Source: Wenjunlia vitaminophila DSM 41686 | GTDB taxonomy: Bacteria > Actinomycetota > Actinomycetes > Streptomycetales > Streptomycetaceae | Length of the DNA: 64,000 bases | Assembly (NCBI RefSeq): GCF_000380165.1 | Contig: NZ_KB904634.1 | Span: 1,131-65,130 of the forward strand | Reading direction: 5' to 3' | Part shown: positions 16,077-24,513 of the stretch, in pieces | Layout: each line of letters starts with the position of its first letter | Position numbering within the stretch: position 1 is the first letter of the stretch | Program-made: the position numbers and the translations under genes | The notes under the pieces: model-generated | What the model was told of the DNA's origin: nothing | Databases searched by the model: none | Seen by the model: only the letters and a program-made list of their open reading frames with translations

Positions 16077-16571
16077 TCAGGAGCGGGCCTCGAGCAGTCC
16101 GGCGCGCTCCAGGATGCTTCGGGCCTCGTCCACCCGGCCACCTCGGGCGATCACGTCGTAACGGGCGGCGACCAGGCTGCGGACGGAGGCGAAGTCCCGC
16201 CGGCCCCCGGTCGCCGCGTGCCCCACGAAGCCGAAGATGGCTCCCCAGATCGCGCCGATGAGCACCCCGCCGAGGATCAGGCCCAGCCAGATGGGGCCCC
16301 TGGTGAACAGCCCCACCAGCAGGCCGATGAACAACCCGAACCAGGCGCCGCTCGCGGCACCCGCGGCGGCGGCGCGCCCCTTGGTGAGCCGCCCGGTGAC
16401 GTGTTCGATCAGGTGGAGGTCGGTCCCGACGATGTCGAGGTGTTCCACCGGGAACTTCTCGTCGGACAACCGGTCCACGGCGGCCTGGGCGTCCTCGTAG
16501 GCGTCATAGCTCGCAACCGTGTTCCAGGCGGCACTGACCCGGTTCCACGAGGTCGGCTCTATCTCGGACAT
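16077..16571 (-). CDS. General stress protein, YflT/GSP17M-like membrane protein
   Basis: A 164-residue protein with a soluble N-terminal domain (about 18-60, VASYDAYEDAQAAVDRLSD and VEHLDIVGTDL, the general stress protein 17M/YflT pattern). A glycine-rich hydrophobic hairpin follows (about 68-125, two or three membrane segments such as WFGLFIGLLVGLF and ILGGVLIGAIWGAIFGFVG), then a short soluble tail. Such proteins are induced by general stress sigma factors in Gram-positive bacteria; their biochemical role is not known. It is transcribed alone, divergent from the guanidinium exporter. Confidence 0.8.
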   Translation of the reverse strand: MSEIEPTSWNRVSAAWNTVASYDAYEDAQAAVDRLSDEKFPVEHLDIVGTDLHLIEHVTGRLTKGRAAAAGAASGAWFGLFIGLLVGLFTRGPIWLGLILGGVLIGAIWGAIFGFVGHAATGGRRDFASVRSLVAARYDVIARGGRVDEARSILERAGLLEARS

Positions 16572-16715
16572 CTCCCACCCTTTCCGGAGGATGGCCGTGT
16601 TGGCTACCTTCTCGGCAGCTTCTCACGGTTTCCTAGCGCCCGCTCGTCGCTCTCCACGGCACCCGCCGTGCCCGTCCAGCAGGTCCGGCCGCGGGCTGCG
16701 CGCCGCCGCCCGTGC

Positions 16716-16721
16716 TAGATT
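16716..16721 (+). promoter_or_regulatory. Candidate -10 element for the guanidinium exporter
   Basis: TAGATT in GCTAGATTC lies about 60 bp upstream of the riboswitch and would give a leader of roughly 120 nt. I see no clear -35 at 17-18 bp, so this is a weak call based on position. Confidence 0.25.
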
Positions 16722-16776
16722 CGAGGTGGATGTCCCCGCTCAGCGACCGGACCGGTTCGTCGGTGTGGGACACGCC

Positions 16777-16815
16777 CCGGACGAGCGCGTCGTACCCGGC
16801 ATGACAAGACGGCGT
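16777..16815 (+). ncRNA. Guanidine-III (mini-ykkC-III) riboswitch
   Basis: The 39-nt element starts CCGGACGAG, continues CGTCGTACCCGG and ends ACAAGACGGCG, the conserved order of the class III guanidine aptamer. From memory it nearly matches the Thermobifida fusca aptamer used for structure determination. CCGG/CCGG forms helix P1, and CGTCGT pairs with ACGGCG to make the H-type pseudoknot, with one G-U wobble. It sits 34 bp before an SMR transporter, the normal partner. The 3' pseudoknot strand ACGGCG (16810-16815) can instead pair perfectly with CGCCGT (16846-16851), which overlaps the GTG start. This suggests ligand-induced release of the translation start. Confidence 0.88.
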
Positions 16816-16849
16816 AGTAACGATCACTACTCCTCCGGAGGCCGTCGCC

Positions 16850-17164
16850 GTGCCGTGGATCATCCTCGTCCTGTCAGGGGTCATGGAGACCGTCTGGGCC
16901 GCCGCCCTGGCCGCGTCCCAGGGCCTGTCCCGCCTCAGGCCCGCCGTCCTCTTCGTCGTCGCCCTCGTGCTGAGCATGGGAGGGCTCGGCTACGCCATGC
17001 GGAGCATCCCCATCGGCACCGGTTACGCCATCTGGGTGGGCATCGGAGCCGTGGGGACGGCGGTGTACGGGATGGTGGCCCTCAACGACGCGGTGACCGC
17101 CGGGCGGATCGTGTGCCTGGTGCTGATCGTGGCCGGAGTGGTGGGGCTGAAGTTCATGCACTGA
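16850..17164 (+). CDS. gdx: SMR family guanidinium exporter (Gdx/SugE-like)
   Basis: A 104-residue small multidrug resistance protein with four membrane helices and the conserved Glu13 of TM1 in SGVMETVWAAAL, which binds substrate cations and protons. The TM1 pattern matches the SugE/Gdx branch rather than EmrE. SMR proteins work as antiparallel dimers. The guanidine-III riboswitch directly upstream indicates that it exports guanidinium. The GTG start at 16850 has GGAGG at 16837-16841, itself inside the palindrome CCTCCGGAGG, which may further gate translation. No second SMR subunit is present. The symbol is based on riboswitch context. Confidence 0.9.
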   Translation: MPWIILVLSGVMETVWAAALAASQGLSRLRPAVLFVVALVLSMGGLGYAMRSIPIGTGYAIWVGIGAVGTAVYGMVALNDAVTAGRIVCLVLIVAGVVGLKFMH

Positions 17165-17224
17165 CCCCGGGCCTCGATGACGTGGGTAGTCCGAGGGGTG
17201 GCCACGCGCTGACATGGACAGCGG

Positions 17225-17256
17225 AAAGGGCGTGCTGGGTCGGCAGCACGCCCTTT
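17225..17256. terminator. Bidirectional terminator
   Basis: AAAGGGCGTGCTG (17225-17237) and CAGCACGCCCTTT (17244-17256) make a perfect 13-bp stem with a 6-nt loop. It lies between the rightward SMR gene and the leftward PL8 lyase, with A/T at the stem base on both sides, so it can end transcription both ways. Confidence 0.85.
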
Positions 17257-17264
17257 CGCACCCG

Positions 17265-19448
17265 TCAGCCGAGGGGCTGCGTCATTGTTCTGCCGAGGTC
17301 CGCGCCGGAGCCCAGCTGAAAGCTGGCTCGGCGGGTGCGGCCGGGGGCGGCGAGGGTGACGGAGACGGTCAGCCCAGGCTGGTCGGGGTTGGCGACGCTC
17401 ACCACGGCCGCGCTGTCGGACTCCCTGAGCATGACGATGGCGGGCTGATCGACCCGCAGCGTACGGTGCACACCCAGGTCGAGGGAGCCTGCGGCATGGA
17501 AGGCAGCCATCGTCAGCCGCAGCCGCGGGTGGCGGACCGCCTGGACCTGCTCGTCGTTACGCAGGATCCTGACCGCCGGCCTGGCCGCGTAGGACCGCAC
17601 CTTCTCCGGTGATGCGCCGGGCAGGACGATGTAGGCGTATTCGGCTCCCACTGGGGCCTGGCCGTGGTCGAAGTAGAGCGTGAAGGCATTCCGCGTCACC
17701 GGATCGCGGTCGATCCAGCTCCCGGTCTGCTCCTTGTTCGAGACCCTGAGCGGTCCGCCCTCGGGGAAGACGTAACCGATCTCGTCGTTGTACGCCCAGG
17801 AGGCGTCGGTGGCGGTGGAATCGGTCCCCGGGGGCACGCTTTCGCCTCCGACCGAGGCATTACTCCGGGCTGCGCCCTGGTTGACGGTCGTGTGGACGGC
17901 GTTTTCGGAAGTGGAGCTGATTCCCGCGCCGAGAGCGACCATCTCATCGTCGAAGTAGAAGTAGCTCTTGCGTCCGGTGGTCGAGGACCGGTCGAGAGTG
18001 AAGACGTCGGCTCCGTAGCGCCCGTCGGAGACACCACCCGTGAAGCTGCCGGCGTTGCGCTTACCCGACTGTGACATCACCTTGGCGTACGGCGCGGTGA
18101 CCCCTGGGTAGTGGAACCAGTCGAAGGCGGGTACGAGGTCGTCGTATTCCCGGTTCGTGACCTGGACCGAGGTGGCGCCCTGCGCGTTCCAGTCGATCTC
18201 GTTGCCGACTTCCGGCCGGAAGGTGGAGCGGTACTCACTGCCGACCATGCGTGGCGAATTGATCCTGGTGAAGATTCCGTACCCGTCGCGCAGGTGCGAG
18301 GAGAACTCCGAGCGCCAGAAGTACTTGTGCCCGGTGACGCCGTTCTCGCGGGTCTTCCCACGGATGTTGTCGGCGAGCTTCTTGTAGGCCGCGGAGTTGC
18401 CCTCGTCCGCCCGCACCATCCGGTCGAGCGGATCCAGGAAGTCCGCCGCATAACTCGTGACGCCATCGATCGTGTTGGGGGGGCGGTACCCGAGGTACAT
18501 CATCCCGATCTCCCCGCGGATCAACCAGCGCGTCCCGTCGAGGATGTAGAAGGCGATGGCGTCGACCTCCTCGTCGGAGAGGGCGAAGCTCGTGCCGCGC
18601 GAGACGTCGGCCCACGCCGCGACGATGGTGAACAGCGCCATGCCGTAGCCCTCGCTGTAGAGCTGCGCACCATGCGCCCAGAAGCTCGAGTCGACCTGCA
18701 CGGCCTCCTTGATACCGCCGCTGCGGTCGACCGCGATGGTCTGCGACATGGTGTCGTAGCCCCGCTCGATCTCGGCGGTCGAGCGCTTGGCGACGGCTTC
18801 GTAGAGGTAGTTCTCCGTCCTCCAGGAGCCGTTCGCCCCGACCGGGTCGAGCCGGCCGGTGTTGTGTGCGTAGGTCACTTCGCGTGCCTCGGCGCTGAGT
18901 TCGTCGCCGACGAAGATCGACACTCGGCCCATGGCCATGGACTTGCCGATCTCGACCTCCCACCAGTTCTTGCTGGTCGGCTTGACACCGTCCCAGTACA
19001 GGAGTGCACGGTTCAGGGCCTCGATAATCTCCGGCCTCCCGTAGCCCGGGGCGTCCGGATCGCGGTAGGCGTGCGCCATCGCCATCATGCGGTAGAGCGC
19101 GTGGTACGGCGACCAGACCCGGCCGTTCGCGGAACTCGTGGTGTCGGCGTAGTCCACATTCGGCCATGAGCCATCGGCGCGCAGCGACTCGACGTACATC
19201 AGGGCTTCGGACGTACGGGCCAGGTAGATGAAGTTGGCGAGCTTGATCTGGTCACCCTGGGAGAGGAAACGCTGTTGTATGCGTTCGATGATGAGCTGGA
19301 TATCGTCCGCCGCTGCGGGGCCTGCTTCGGCGGCCCGCGCGAGAGCCGGTGCCGACAGGGTCAGACCGGACACGCCTGCGGCAAGTCCGAGTCCGCCGAG
19401 CAGGACACGGCGTCGGTCGAGAAGGGGTGCGGCTCCGTTTTCGGGCAT
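17265..19448 (-). CDS. Polysaccharide lyase family 8 (xanthan/hyaluronate lyase type)
   Basis: A 727-residue secreted lyase. A Tat signal (DRRRVLLGGLGLAAG, cleavage after ALARA near 39) precedes the alpha/alpha-toroid catalytic domain (about 45-380). Catalytic candidates are Asn206 in VGANGSW, His259 in FWAHGAQ and Tyr268 in SEGYG, the PL8 Asn/His/Tyr set. Beta-sandwich domains fill about 385-727. Family members cleave hyaluronan, chondroitin or xanthan by beta-elimination. It is leftward, separated from the lacI-type gene by 577 bp containing a palindrome shared with the ABC operon promoter, and so probably belongs to that regulon. No C-terminal binding domain, unlike the paralogue at 25632. 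Confidence 0.9.
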   Translation of the reverse strand: MPENGAAPLLDRRRVLLGGLGLAAGVSGLTLSAPALARAAEAGPAAADDIQLIIERIQQRFLSQGDQIKLANFIYLARTSEALMYVESLRADGSWPNVDYADTTSSANGRVWSPYHALYRMMAMAHAYRDPDAPGYGRPEIIEALNRALLYWDGVKPTSKNWWEVEIGKSMAMGRVSIFVGDELSAEAREVTYAHNTGRLDPVGANGSWRTENYLYEAVAKRSTAEIERGYDTMSQTIAVDRSGGIKEAVQVDSSFWAHGAQLYSEGYGMALFTIVAAWADVSRGTSFALSDEEVDAIAFYILDGTRWLIRGEIGMMYLGYRPPNTIDGVTSYAADFLDPLDRMVRADEGNSAAYKKLADNIRGKTRENGVTGHKYFWRSEFSSHLRDGYGIFTRINSPRMVGSEYRSTFRPEVGNEIDWNAQGATSVQVTNREYDDLVPAFDWFHYPGVTAPYAKVMSQSGKRNAGSFTGGVSDGRYGADVFTLDRSSTTGRKSYFYFDDEMVALGAGISSTSENAVHTTVNQGAARSNASVGGESVPPGTDSTATDASWAYNDEIGYVFPEGGPLRVSNKEQTGSWIDRDPVTRNAFTLYFDHGQAPVGAEYAYIVLPGASPEKVRSYAARPAVRILRNDEQVQAVRHPRLRLTMAAFHAAGSLDLGVHRTLRVDQPAIVMLRESDSAAVVSVANPDQPGLTVSVTLAAPGRTRRASFQLGSGADLGRTMTQPLG

Positions 19449-19564
19449 GCGGGCTCCTTAGACGCACCCGGTGGCGAGAACGCTGCGGGGAGGTGTGCGC
19501 CCGCCGGCTGAGGGGGGCTTCCGGGTGCTGATTCGGTCACGATCTGCGATAGGTACGCACCATT

Positions 19565-19582
19565 CTTCAAACCGGTTTGAAG
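19565..19582. promoter_or_regulatory. LacI-family operator at the lyase promoter
   Basis: CTTCAAACCGGTTTGAAG is a perfect 18-bp palindrome with the central CG typical of LacI-family sites. It lies 117 bp upstream of the leftward PL8 gene. On that strand TTGAAC (19589-19594) is followed 18 bp later by TTGAAG inside the palindrome, matching the geometry at the ABC operon. Confidence 0.8.
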
Positions 19583-19699
19583 CGATGCGTTCAAAACAGG
19601 TACCGGCTCCGACCTGGGTGCGTCAACAGTCGCGGCACAACAAATGTGGGCGGCATGGAGCCAGCTCGCTCGCAGCGGCAGCGCGGCGGGCGGCCCGAG

Positions 19700-19730
19700 C
19701 GGCCCGAGCCGGGTCTCCGGGCTCGGGCCG
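19700..19730. terminator. Hairpin downstream of the LacI gene
   Basis: CGGCCCGAGCC (19700-19710) and GGCTCGGGCCG (19720-19730) form an 11-bp perfect stem with a 9-nt loop. It lies about 300 bp beyond the LacI stop on the leftward transcript and before the PL8 promoter. The rest of 19583-20025 shows no convincing gene. Confidence 0.5.
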
Positions 19731-20025
19731 CGCCGTGACGCGAAGGCGGTGGGTACGGAGGCACGGTCACCCACGCGACCGGCGCGAGCGCCGCGGACCA
19801 ACCGCCTGGACGAACCGCCCGGCACGGATCGGTACGCCGGCGACCTCACAGCCGGCGCACCGACCCGCACACAGGAGCTCCGAGTCGTAGCGGTGAGGTC
19901 ACGACCGTTGATGACATCCGGCAGCGGGCACACGGCTTCCTGCCCGAGCGGGCCTGCCGCGGTCCGCACCGTAGCCGGGACACCGGCGCGGCCCGCCCGC
20001 GGCCGGGTCGGTGGGTCTTTCGGAC

Positions 20026-21117
20026 TCAGCTCGCCGGCGGCGCCGTGCTGACGCGGACCACGAACTCGACCGGCGGGAGTGCGGGTGCCTCGAAGGGGTG
20101 CCCCTGGGTGAGGGAGACCAGTTGCTGCGCCGCGGCACGGCCCCATGCGATCACATCCTGGCGGATGGTGGTCAGCGGCGGGGCGATGTACTCGGCGAGC
20201 GGGATGTCGTCGAACCCCACCACCGACAGATCCTGCGGGACACGCAGTCCGCGACTGGTCGCGGCAGCGATCCCGGCGATGGCCATCAAGTCGTTGGCAT
20301 AGAGGATGGCGGTCGGCGGATCGGGCAGGTCAAGCAACTGGTGAGTGGCGCGGGCGCCGCCGGCGCCGGTGAAGTCCGCGGCTTCGAGCGGCCCTTCGGG
20401 CAGACCGGCGTCGTCCAGGGCGGTCATCCAGGCGCGCCGTCGGGCCTCGGCGTGCACGTAGCCCTCGGCGCCGCCGACGTGCCCGATACGGCGATGGCCG
20501 AGCGCATGCAGGTGTTCGACGGCGCGGCGCACCCCTTCGGCGTCGTCGGCACCGATCGCCGGCACTGGGCTGTCCGGCCGACCCGGGCCGATGATCAACG
20601 CGGCCAGGCCCAGCCGGTCGGTGAGCGCTGGTCTCCGGTCGTCGAGTTGCAGATCGGTGAGGAACACGCCGTCTGCCCGGCCGTCGTGGCTCAAGCGCTC
20701 GTACGCGTTGCGCTCGGCCTCCTCGGTCTCGACGACCTGGAGGACCAGAGCGTAGTCGAGTGGCGACAGTCCACTTTCGACACCTGCGACGAACTGCGGG
20801 AAGAACGGGTCGGTGCTCAGCAGCTCGGGGGGCCGGCGGATCACCAGGCCGAGGGCCTGGGCGCGACGGGTGGACAACGCCCGGGCACCCGCGCTGGGCT
20901 GCCAGCCCAGCGCGGCGGCTGCCTCCAGGACCCGTTGCCGCGCCCGAGGGCTGACTCCGGCCCGGCCGTTGACGACGAAGGACACGGTCGCCTTGGACAC
21001 CTGAGCCAGCGCCGCGACGTCCCCGATGGTGGGGCGGCTGCGCCGGCGCGGAGGCGTCGGTGCGGCGGGCTCCGGGGCGGTCCGCGCCGCGCTCGGCTCA
21101 GGGTGCTGCTGGGCCAT
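20026..21117 (-). CDS. LacI family transcriptional repressor
   Basis: A 363-residue LacI/GalR protein. The HTH (TIGDVAALAQVSKATVSFVVNGRAGVSPRAR) is at about 30-60, with the hinge helix ALGWQPSAGARALSTRRAQ following. A periplasmic-binding-like sugar domain (about 90-350) ends with VVGFDDIPLAEYIAPPLTTIRQD, a family hallmark. The ATG at 21117 has AAGGAGG eight bases upstream; the longer frame adds ten residues without a site. It lies between a leftward PL8 lyase and the divergent sugar ABC operon, and matching palindromes lie in both promoter regions, so it should repress both until a sugar fragment binds. Confidence 0.92.
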   Translation of the reverse strand: MAQQHPEPSAARTAPEPAAPTPPRRRSRPTIGDVAALAQVSKATVSFVVNGRAGVSPRARQRVLEAAAALGWQPSAGARALSTRRAQALGLVIRRPPELLSTDPFFPQFVAGVESGLSPLDYALVLQVVETEEAERNAYERLSHDGRADGVFLTDLQLDDRRPALTDRLGLAALIIGPGRPDSPVPAIGADDAEGVRRAVEHLHALGHRRIGHVGGAEGYVHAEARRRAWMTALDDAGLPEGPLEAADFTGAGGARATHQLLDLPDPPTAILYANDLMAIAGIAAATSRGLRVPQDLSVVGFDDIPLAEYIAPPLTTIRQDVIAWGRAAAQQLVSLTQGHPFEAPALPPVEFVVRVSTAPPAS

Positions 21118-21204
21118 GCTGTTCGCCTCCTTGCCGCCGCCCGGCACCCGGGAGCCCGGGGGGACGGACGGGCAGCCGATTACCGGAACGTTTCCTGCGA
21201 TCCC

Positions 21205-21233
21205 TTGACGCTCAGATTTTAAACCGGTTTGAA
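21205..21233 (+). promoter_or_regulatory. ABC-operon promoter overlapped by LacI operator
   Basis: TTTAAACCGGTTTGAA at 21218-21233 is the lyase operator with one mismatch in the left arm. TTGACG (21205-21210) as -35 is followed after 18 bp by TTGAAT (21229-21234) as -10, so the operator covers the spacer and -10. The site also lies 100 bp from the LacI start and can mediate autoregulation. Confidence 0.7.
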
Positions 21234-21351
21234 TGGCGCTCGTAACCCCGGCTCGATCACCTGCCGGGACCGGTCGAGGGCGTCGCGGGACGGTCAGCGG
21301 CCGTTACGTCCGGCATCTCTCCACCCTCACACCTTGAAGGGATCAGGCCAT

Positions 21352-22644
21352 ATGAAGCGTCATACGCGCATTGCGGTGCTGGTGACAGCCGCGGCGGTGG
21401 TCCTGCCACTGTCCGCCTGCGGGTCGGACGACTCCAGCGGCGGCAAGCCGACAGCGGGGCCGATCGACATCTGGTACTCGACCAACGAGCAGGAGCAGGC
21501 GTGGGCCAAGACGGTCGTCGACGCCTGGAACACCGAGCACCCCGAGGAGAAGGTTACCGCCCGGGCGGTGCCGGCGGGCAAGTCCACGGAGGACGTCATC
21601 GGTGCGGCGATCACCGCGGGCAACACACCCTGCCTGGTGTACAACACCGCGCCCGCCGCGGTCTCCGCGTTCGAGAAGCAGCGTGGGCTGGTGAACCTGT
21701 CGAAGACCTTCAAGGACGCGGAGTCGTTCATCGAGCAGCGTTCGGGCGACGCGGTGGACGGCTTCCGGTCCCCGGACGGCTCGCTGTATCAAATGCCGTG
21801 GAAGACGAACCCGTTCATGCTCTATTACAACAAGGACGTCTTCGCCAAGGCCGGGCTGGACGCGGAGCATCCCAAGCTGCGCACCTACGACGACGTGCTG
21901 GCGGCGGCCAAGGCGATCAAGAGCGCCAAGGCGGCGGACTTCGCTCTGTATCCGCCGGCGACCAGCGACTACACCAACTCGCTCTTCGACTTCTACCCGC
22001 TGTACCTGGCGAACTCCGGCGGGACCCAGCTCGTCGAGGACGGCAAGGCCACCTTCACCGGCGAGGCCGGCCTGCAGACCCTCGGCTTCTGGCAGCAGAT
22101 GTACGCCGAGGGTTACTCCTCGCCGGAGGCGTACAGCGGTGACATGTGGGCGGGCCCGTTCTCCGACGGGGTGGCCGCCATGGGCATCGCCGGACCGTGG
22201 GGCAAGGGACAGTTCGACGGCAAGGTGGAGTTCGGCGTGGTGCCGCTGCCCACCGCCGCCGGCGCGGAGGAGACGTCGACGTTCGCCGATTCGAAGAACG
22301 TCGGGATGTTCACCTCCTGCCGGAACCAGCAGACCGCCTGGGACTTCGCCAAGTTCTCCATGAGCAAGGAGAACGACGCGGCCCTGCTGGAGGAGACCGG
22401 CCAGTTCCCCACCCGCACCGACGTGACGACCGTCGCCGCCGGCTTCCTGAAGGAGAACCCGTTCTACGAGCCCTTCGCCGACGCCGTCCCGCGCGCTGTC
22501 GACGTGCCGAACATCCCCGGCTCCAGTCAGGTGTGGACGACCTTCCGCAAGGCGTGGGACGACACCGTGCTGTCCGGCAAGGGCGACGTGAAGGACGCCT
22601 TCGGCGCGGCCGCCCAGACCATCGACGACCAGGCCAACGGCTGA
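21352..22644 (+). CDS. Sugar ABC transporter substrate-binding lipoprotein
   Basis: A 430-residue family 1 extracellular solute-binding protein. A lipoprotein signal ends at the lipobox LSAC (Cys about 23), followed by a flexible GSDDSSGG linker and the two-lobed sugar-binding fold (about 35-425), with the family segment SLYQMPWKTNPFMLYYNKDVF. It delivers oligosaccharide to the two permeases encoded 15 and 1034 bp further on. The ATG at 21352 has GAAGGG about ten bases upstream; the longer frame has no signal peptide. The first gene of the LacI-controlled operon. Confidence 0.93.
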   Translation: MKRHTRIAVLVTAAAVVLPLSACGSDDSSGGKPTAGPIDIWYSTNEQEQAWAKTVVDAWNTEHPEEKVTARAVPAGKSTEDVIGAAITAGNTPCLVYNTAPAAVSAFEKQRGLVNLSKTFKDAESFIEQRSGDAVDGFRSPDGSLYQMPWKTNPFMLYYNKDVFAKAGLDAEHPKLRTYDDVLAAAKAIKSAKAADFALYPPATSDYTNSLFDFYPLYLANSGGTQLVEDGKATFTGEAGLQTLGFWQQMYAEGYSSPEAYSGDMWAGPFSDGVAAMGIAGPWGKGQFDGKVEFGVVPLPTAAGAEETSTFADSKNVGMFTSCRNQQTAWDFAKFSMSKENDAALLEETGQFPTRTDVTTVAAGFLKENPFYEPFADAVPRAVDVPNIPGSSQVWTTFRKAWDDTVLSGKGDVKDAFGAAAQTIDDQANG

Positions 22645-22659
22645 CGAGGGCGCACCACC

Positions 22660-23676
22660 ATGACCGCACCACATCCCCACCGGCAGGAGACGCGAGCCGC
22701 CGGGGGCTCGCCCTCCGGGCCGCAGCTCCAGGGCTCCTCGCGCCCCGTTCCCCACGCGAGCGCCCGGGCCGGCCGGCAGCCACGACCCAGGCGGGCGCAC
22801 CGCGTTGAGCGCTGGCTGGGCCGGCACCCGTTCGGGCTCGCGCTCACCGCCCCGTACACGATCTTCGTCCTGGTCGTCTTCGCGATCCCGTTCGGCTTCG
22901 GCGTGTGGATGGCCTTCCACGACTACTTCTTCACCGCCCCGGGAGTGTCGGTCCCGCACCCGTTCGTCGGGTTCGACAACTTCACCGCCGTCCTGGGAGA
23001 CGGGGACACCCAGCGCGCCTTCCGCAACCTGGGCGTCTTCATGGCGATCAACATTCCGCTGACCGTCGTGCTGGCCCTGTCGCTGGCGGCGGCGCTGAAC
23101 GCGGCCACGCGATGGAGCGTGTTCTTCCGCGCCTCCTACTACGTGCCGTACGTCACCGCGTCGGTGGCCACCCTCGCCGTGTGGCTGTTCCTCTTCAGCG
23201 GCTCCGGTGCGGTCAACCACGCGCTCGGCGCCTGGGCGCCGGACCCGTCGTGGCTGGCGAACAAGCACCTGGTGATGCCGCTCATCGCCCTGTACGTGAC
23301 CTGGAAACAGCTCGGGTTCTACATCCTGCTGTACCTGGCCGCACTGCAGAACGTGCCGCGCGAGCTGCACGAGGCGGCGCTCACCGACGGCGCGGGGCGC
23401 TGGCAGGCCTTCCGCGCGGTCACCCTGCCGGCCGTGCGGCCGGTGACCTCCCTGGTCATCCTCCTGTCGCTGATCACCTCCGGGCAGATCTTCACCGAGC
23501 CGTTCCTGCTCACCGGCGGCGGCCCGAACGGCGCCTCGCTGACCCCCGCACTGCTGATCTACCAGCGCGGCCTGGAACAGGGCGAACCGGACGCAGCCGC
23601 CGCGATCGGGCTGATCCTCGTCACCGCGGTACTCATCCTCGCCACCATCTCCCGGCGCGTCATGGAGAGGAACTGA
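22660..23676 (+). CDS. Carbohydrate ABC transporter permease (MalF-like)
   Basis: A 338-residue inner-membrane permease. A long basic, proline-rich cytoplasmic N-terminus (about 1-55) is followed by six predicted helices. The EAA loop that docks the ATPase is ELHEAALTDGAGRWQAFRAVTLPAVRP (about 237-263). It pairs with the following permease, from which it is separated by one base. No ATP-binding subunit is encoded in this operon, as usual for actinomycete sugar importers that share an MsiK-type ATPase. Confidence 0.92.
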   Translation: MTAPHPHRQETRAAGGSPSGPQLQGSSRPVPHASARAGRQPRPRRAHRVERWLGRHPFGLALTAPYTIFVLVVFAIPFGFGVWMAFHDYFFTAPGVSVPHPFVGFDNFTAVLGDGDTQRAFRNLGVFMAINIPLTVVLALSLAAALNAATRWSVFFRASYYVPYVTASVATLAVWLFLFSGSGAVNHALGAWAPDPSWLANKHLVMPLIALYVTWKQLGFYILLYLAALQNVPRELHEAALTDGAGRWQAFRAVTLPAVRPVTSLVILLSLITSGQIFTEPFLLTGGGPNGASLTPALLIYQRGLEQGEPDAAAAIGLILVTAVLILATISRRVMERN

Positions 23677-23677
23677 C

Positions 23678-24511
23678 ATGGCCCGCACGCTGCGCCTGCT
23701 GCGTTACGGCGCGCTCGGTCTGGGTGCCGTCGCCGCGCTGCTGCCGTTCTACTACATGCTCATCGGCGCGCTGCAGAAGAAGCGCGACACCAGCCTGGGC
23801 GGGCTGCTGCCCGACCCGTCCAACCTGACCCTGGCCAACCTCTCCGGAATCGACGATTCCTTCAGCCTCACCACCGCCCTGCTCAACTCGCTCATCATGA
23901 CCGCCGGGGTGGTGGCCTGCACCCTGGTCTTCGGGCTGCTCGCCGGATACGCACTGGCGATCCTGCACTTCCGCGGTCGCGGCCTGGTCTTCGCCCTGGT
24001 GCTGCTGGTCCAGGCCGTACCTTTCCAGTTGCTGATGATCCCGCTCTACGTGATGGTGGTGCGCTACTTCCACCTGGCCGACAGCTACGCCGGGATGATC
24101 CTTCCCTTCGCCATCAACTCCGTCGCCGTGCTCATCTTCCGCCAGTACTTCCTGCAGATACCCAGGGAGATATTCGACGCGGCCCGCATGGACGGCGCCA
24201 GCGAACTGCGCATCCTGCGCTCGGTCGCGGTGCCGCTGGTGCGGCCGGCGATCCTCACCGCGATGCTGGTGACCTTCATCGGCCCGTGGAACGAGTTCCT
24301 GTGGCCGTTCCTGATCACCAAGAACCCGGACATGCAACCCCTCGCGGTGAGCCTGGCGAACTTCTCCCAGTCCAACTCCACCTTCCAGGCCAACCCCATG
24401 GGCGCCGTGCTGGCCGGCGCGTGCGTGCTGGCAGTCCCGGCCGTGGTGCTGTTCCTGCTCTTCCAGCGCCACTTCACCTCCTCCAACCTCGGCTCCGCGA
24501 TCAAAGGGTAG
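23678..24511 (+). CDS. Carbohydrate ABC transporter permease (MalG-like)
   Basis: A 277-residue permease with six hydrophobic segments and the EAA loop EIFDAARMDGASELRILRSVAVPLVRP (about 163-189), typical of the MalG subunit. It starts one base after the MalF-like stop and ends two bases before the GH130 ATG, so the genes are tightly coupled. It forms the membrane channel with its neighbour and imports the oligosaccharide bound by the lipoprotein. Confidence 0.92.
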   Translation: MARTLRLLRYGALGLGAVAALLPFYYMLIGALQKKRDTSLGGLLPDPSNLTLANLSGIDDSFSLTTALLNSLIMTAGVVACTLVFGLLAGYALAILHFRGRGLVFALVLLVQAVPFQLLMIPLYVMVVRYFHLADSYAGMILPFAINSVAVLIFRQYFLQIPREIFDAARMDGASELRILRSVAVPLVRPAILTAMLVTFIGPWNEFLWPFLITKNPDMQPLAVSLANFSQSNSTFQANPMGAVLAGACVLAVPAVVLFLLFQRHFTSSNLGSAIKG

Positions 24512-24513
24512 GT

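Noticed and set aside
19644-20051. 135-codon rightward frame between the lyase and the LacI gene
   Set aside because: Ser/Arg/Pro-rich, overlaps the LacI 3' end, no ribosome-binding site and no family pattern.
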